Shown piece after piece: positions 63,277 through 64,000 of a stretch of DNA of 64,000 nucleotides (position 1 is the stretch's first letter; each line of letters opens with the position of its first letter). The stretch is taken from NCBI RefSeq assembly GCF_007858475.1, contig NZ_VIGX01000001.1, forward strand, positions 620,001 through 684,000, given 5' to 3'. The notes under the pieces are model-generated. The model was not told where the DNA came from and ran no database searches. It worked only from the letters and a program-made list of their open reading frames with translations. This stretch comes from Tsukamurella conjunctivitidis. GTDB taxonomy: Bacteria; Actinomycetota; Actinomycetes; Mycobacteriales; Mycobacteriaceae. The translations under genes and the position numbers were made by a program.

Positions 63277-64000
63277 ATGCCTCCGACAGCCCCGCAGAAC
63301 GATCCCCGGATCGCCCGTCTCGCCACCGAACTCGCCATCACCGTCCAGCGGCTGCAGTGGATGCAGGCCGAGCTCGGTGCACTGCAGCGGCCGGTGGCCG
63401 CCCCCGTCCTCACCCAGGCGCAGCGGCCGGCGTACGCACGCACTCCGGTGCAGCACCCGCGGCCCGTGCCGCCGGCGCCGGTGCCGTTCCCCGCTCCCGC
63501 CCGGCCGACTCCCGCCCGGCCGCCGGTCTTCACCGTCGCGCGGGTGCTCGCCGGCGCGGGCGTGCTCGTCACGCTCATCGGCGTCGCGCTGCTCCTCGTC
63601 CTCGCCGCGCAGGCCGGCCTGCTCGGGCCCGCGGTCCGCGTCGGCCTCGGCACCGCGCTCGCCGCGGGCCTCCTCGGCGCCGCGCTGTGGCTCCACGGCC
63701 GCCCCGGCGGCCGCATCGGGTCCGCGGCGCTCGCCGCCACCGGCATCGCCGCTGCCTACCTGGACACCGTCGCCGTCACGGGGATCTACGGCTGGGTGCC
63801 CCCGGTGGTCGGCCTCACGCTGTCGGGGCTCATCGCCCTCGGCGGTCTCGCGCTCGCGATGCGGTGGCGCAGCCAATGGCTCGGGATCGCGCTGTACGCG
63901 CCCGTCCAGCTGCTGGCGCCGCCGCTCGCCGACAACGCCTATCTGCTCGGCGGATTCACCCTGATCCTCGCGATCGCCTCGATCGGCGTCTCCCGCCCGG
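63277..64000 (+). CDS. DUF2339-like multi-pass membrane protein, N-terminal part
   Basis: Open at the right edge; 241 codons are present. An N-terminal coiled-coil-like helix (LATELAITVQRLQWMQAELG) and a Pro-rich stretch are followed by hydrophobic helices (VLAGAGVLVTLIGVALLLVL, VGLGTALAAGLLGAALWL, VVGLTLSGLIALGGLALAM). Large DUF2339 proteins share this plan; function unknown. Confidence 0.65.
   Translation, partial: MPPTAPQNDPRIARLATELAITVQRLQWMQAELGALQRPVAAPVLTQAQRPAYARTPVQHPRPVPPAPVPFPAPARPTPARPPVFTVARVLAGAGVLVTLIGVALLLVLAAQAGLLGPAVRVGLGTALAAGLLGAALWLHGRPGGRIGSAALAATGIAAAYLDTVAVTGIYGWVPPVVGLTLSGLIALGGLALAMRWRSQWLGIALYAPVQLLAPPLADNAYLLGGFTLILAIASIGVSRP

Overview
The window is about 70% GC and densely packed, with many GTG starts and frequent 1-8 base gene overlaps. 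Gene order and content (ribosomal blocks flanking a type VII secretion locus, mycosin, EccB/C/D/E, Rv3446c-type protein, the order alr-tsaE-tsaB-rimI-tsaD) place it in the Mycobacteriales. A non-Mycobacterium genus such as Tsukamurella fits best, but the genus call is inference. No rRNA, tRNA, CRISPR array, insertion sequence or phage gene was recognised.

Layout. 1-2.5 kb: tail of a glycoside-hydrolase-like gene, a membrane-anchored protein, OsmC and a DoxX-like protein. 2.8-8.4 kb: the distal half of the spc ribosomal block (rpsH-rplF-rplR-rpsE-rpmD-rplO, terminator, secY-adk-map). 8.5-12.1 kb: a TipA-like MerR regulator with its operator, a conserved protein, metY with a possible small downstream ORF, and a Nudix hydrolase. 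12.2-17.1 kb: infA, a convergent secreted serine protease, then rpmJ-rpsM-rpsK-rpsD-rpoA-rplQ. 17.1-21.4 kb: an SRPBCC protein, a flavin monooxygenase divergent from a GntR/TetR two-HTH regulator, truA and a DedA protein.

21.4-37.9 kb is the main feature: a type VII secretion (ESX) locus between truA and rplM-rpsI, the ESX-4 position of Mycobacterium tuberculosis. It has eccB, eccC, eccD, mycP, esxT/esxU-like genes and an Rv3446c-type gene. It also has parts that M. tuberculosis ESX-4 lacks: eccE, an EspG-like protein, two PE-like/PPE-like pairs and two YbaB/EspH-like small proteins. A further WXG-like substrate pair lies at 45.4-47.4 kb, beyond rplM, rpsI and glmM. Four near-identical ECF-sigma-type promoters (GGAACC, 16 bp, CGTC, mostly in the context TGGTGCGTCCAATGAGTA) precede the two PE/PPE-like pairs, the distant pair and eccD-mycP. 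They suggest one SigM-like regulon linking these blocks.

37.9-42 kb: a small membrane protein, an F420/LLM-type oxidoreductase and two paralogous DoxX-like membrane proteins, one broken by an in-frame amber codon. 42.2-45.4 kb: rplM-rpsI, glmM and a frameshifted HAD hydrolase. 47.6-57.5 kb: a hydrolase-fold protein lacking its nucleophile, nnr, alr, an alpha/beta hydrolase, tsaE, a small accessory group, a TetR regulator, then tsaB-rimI-tsaD. 57.5-64 kb: two MarR/MFS exporter modules, each with a palindromic operator, an AraC/hydrolase pair between them, and the start of a DUF2339-like membrane protein that runs off the window.

All calls come from reading the sequence by eye. Family names are from memory of conserved motifs; no search or structure prediction was run.
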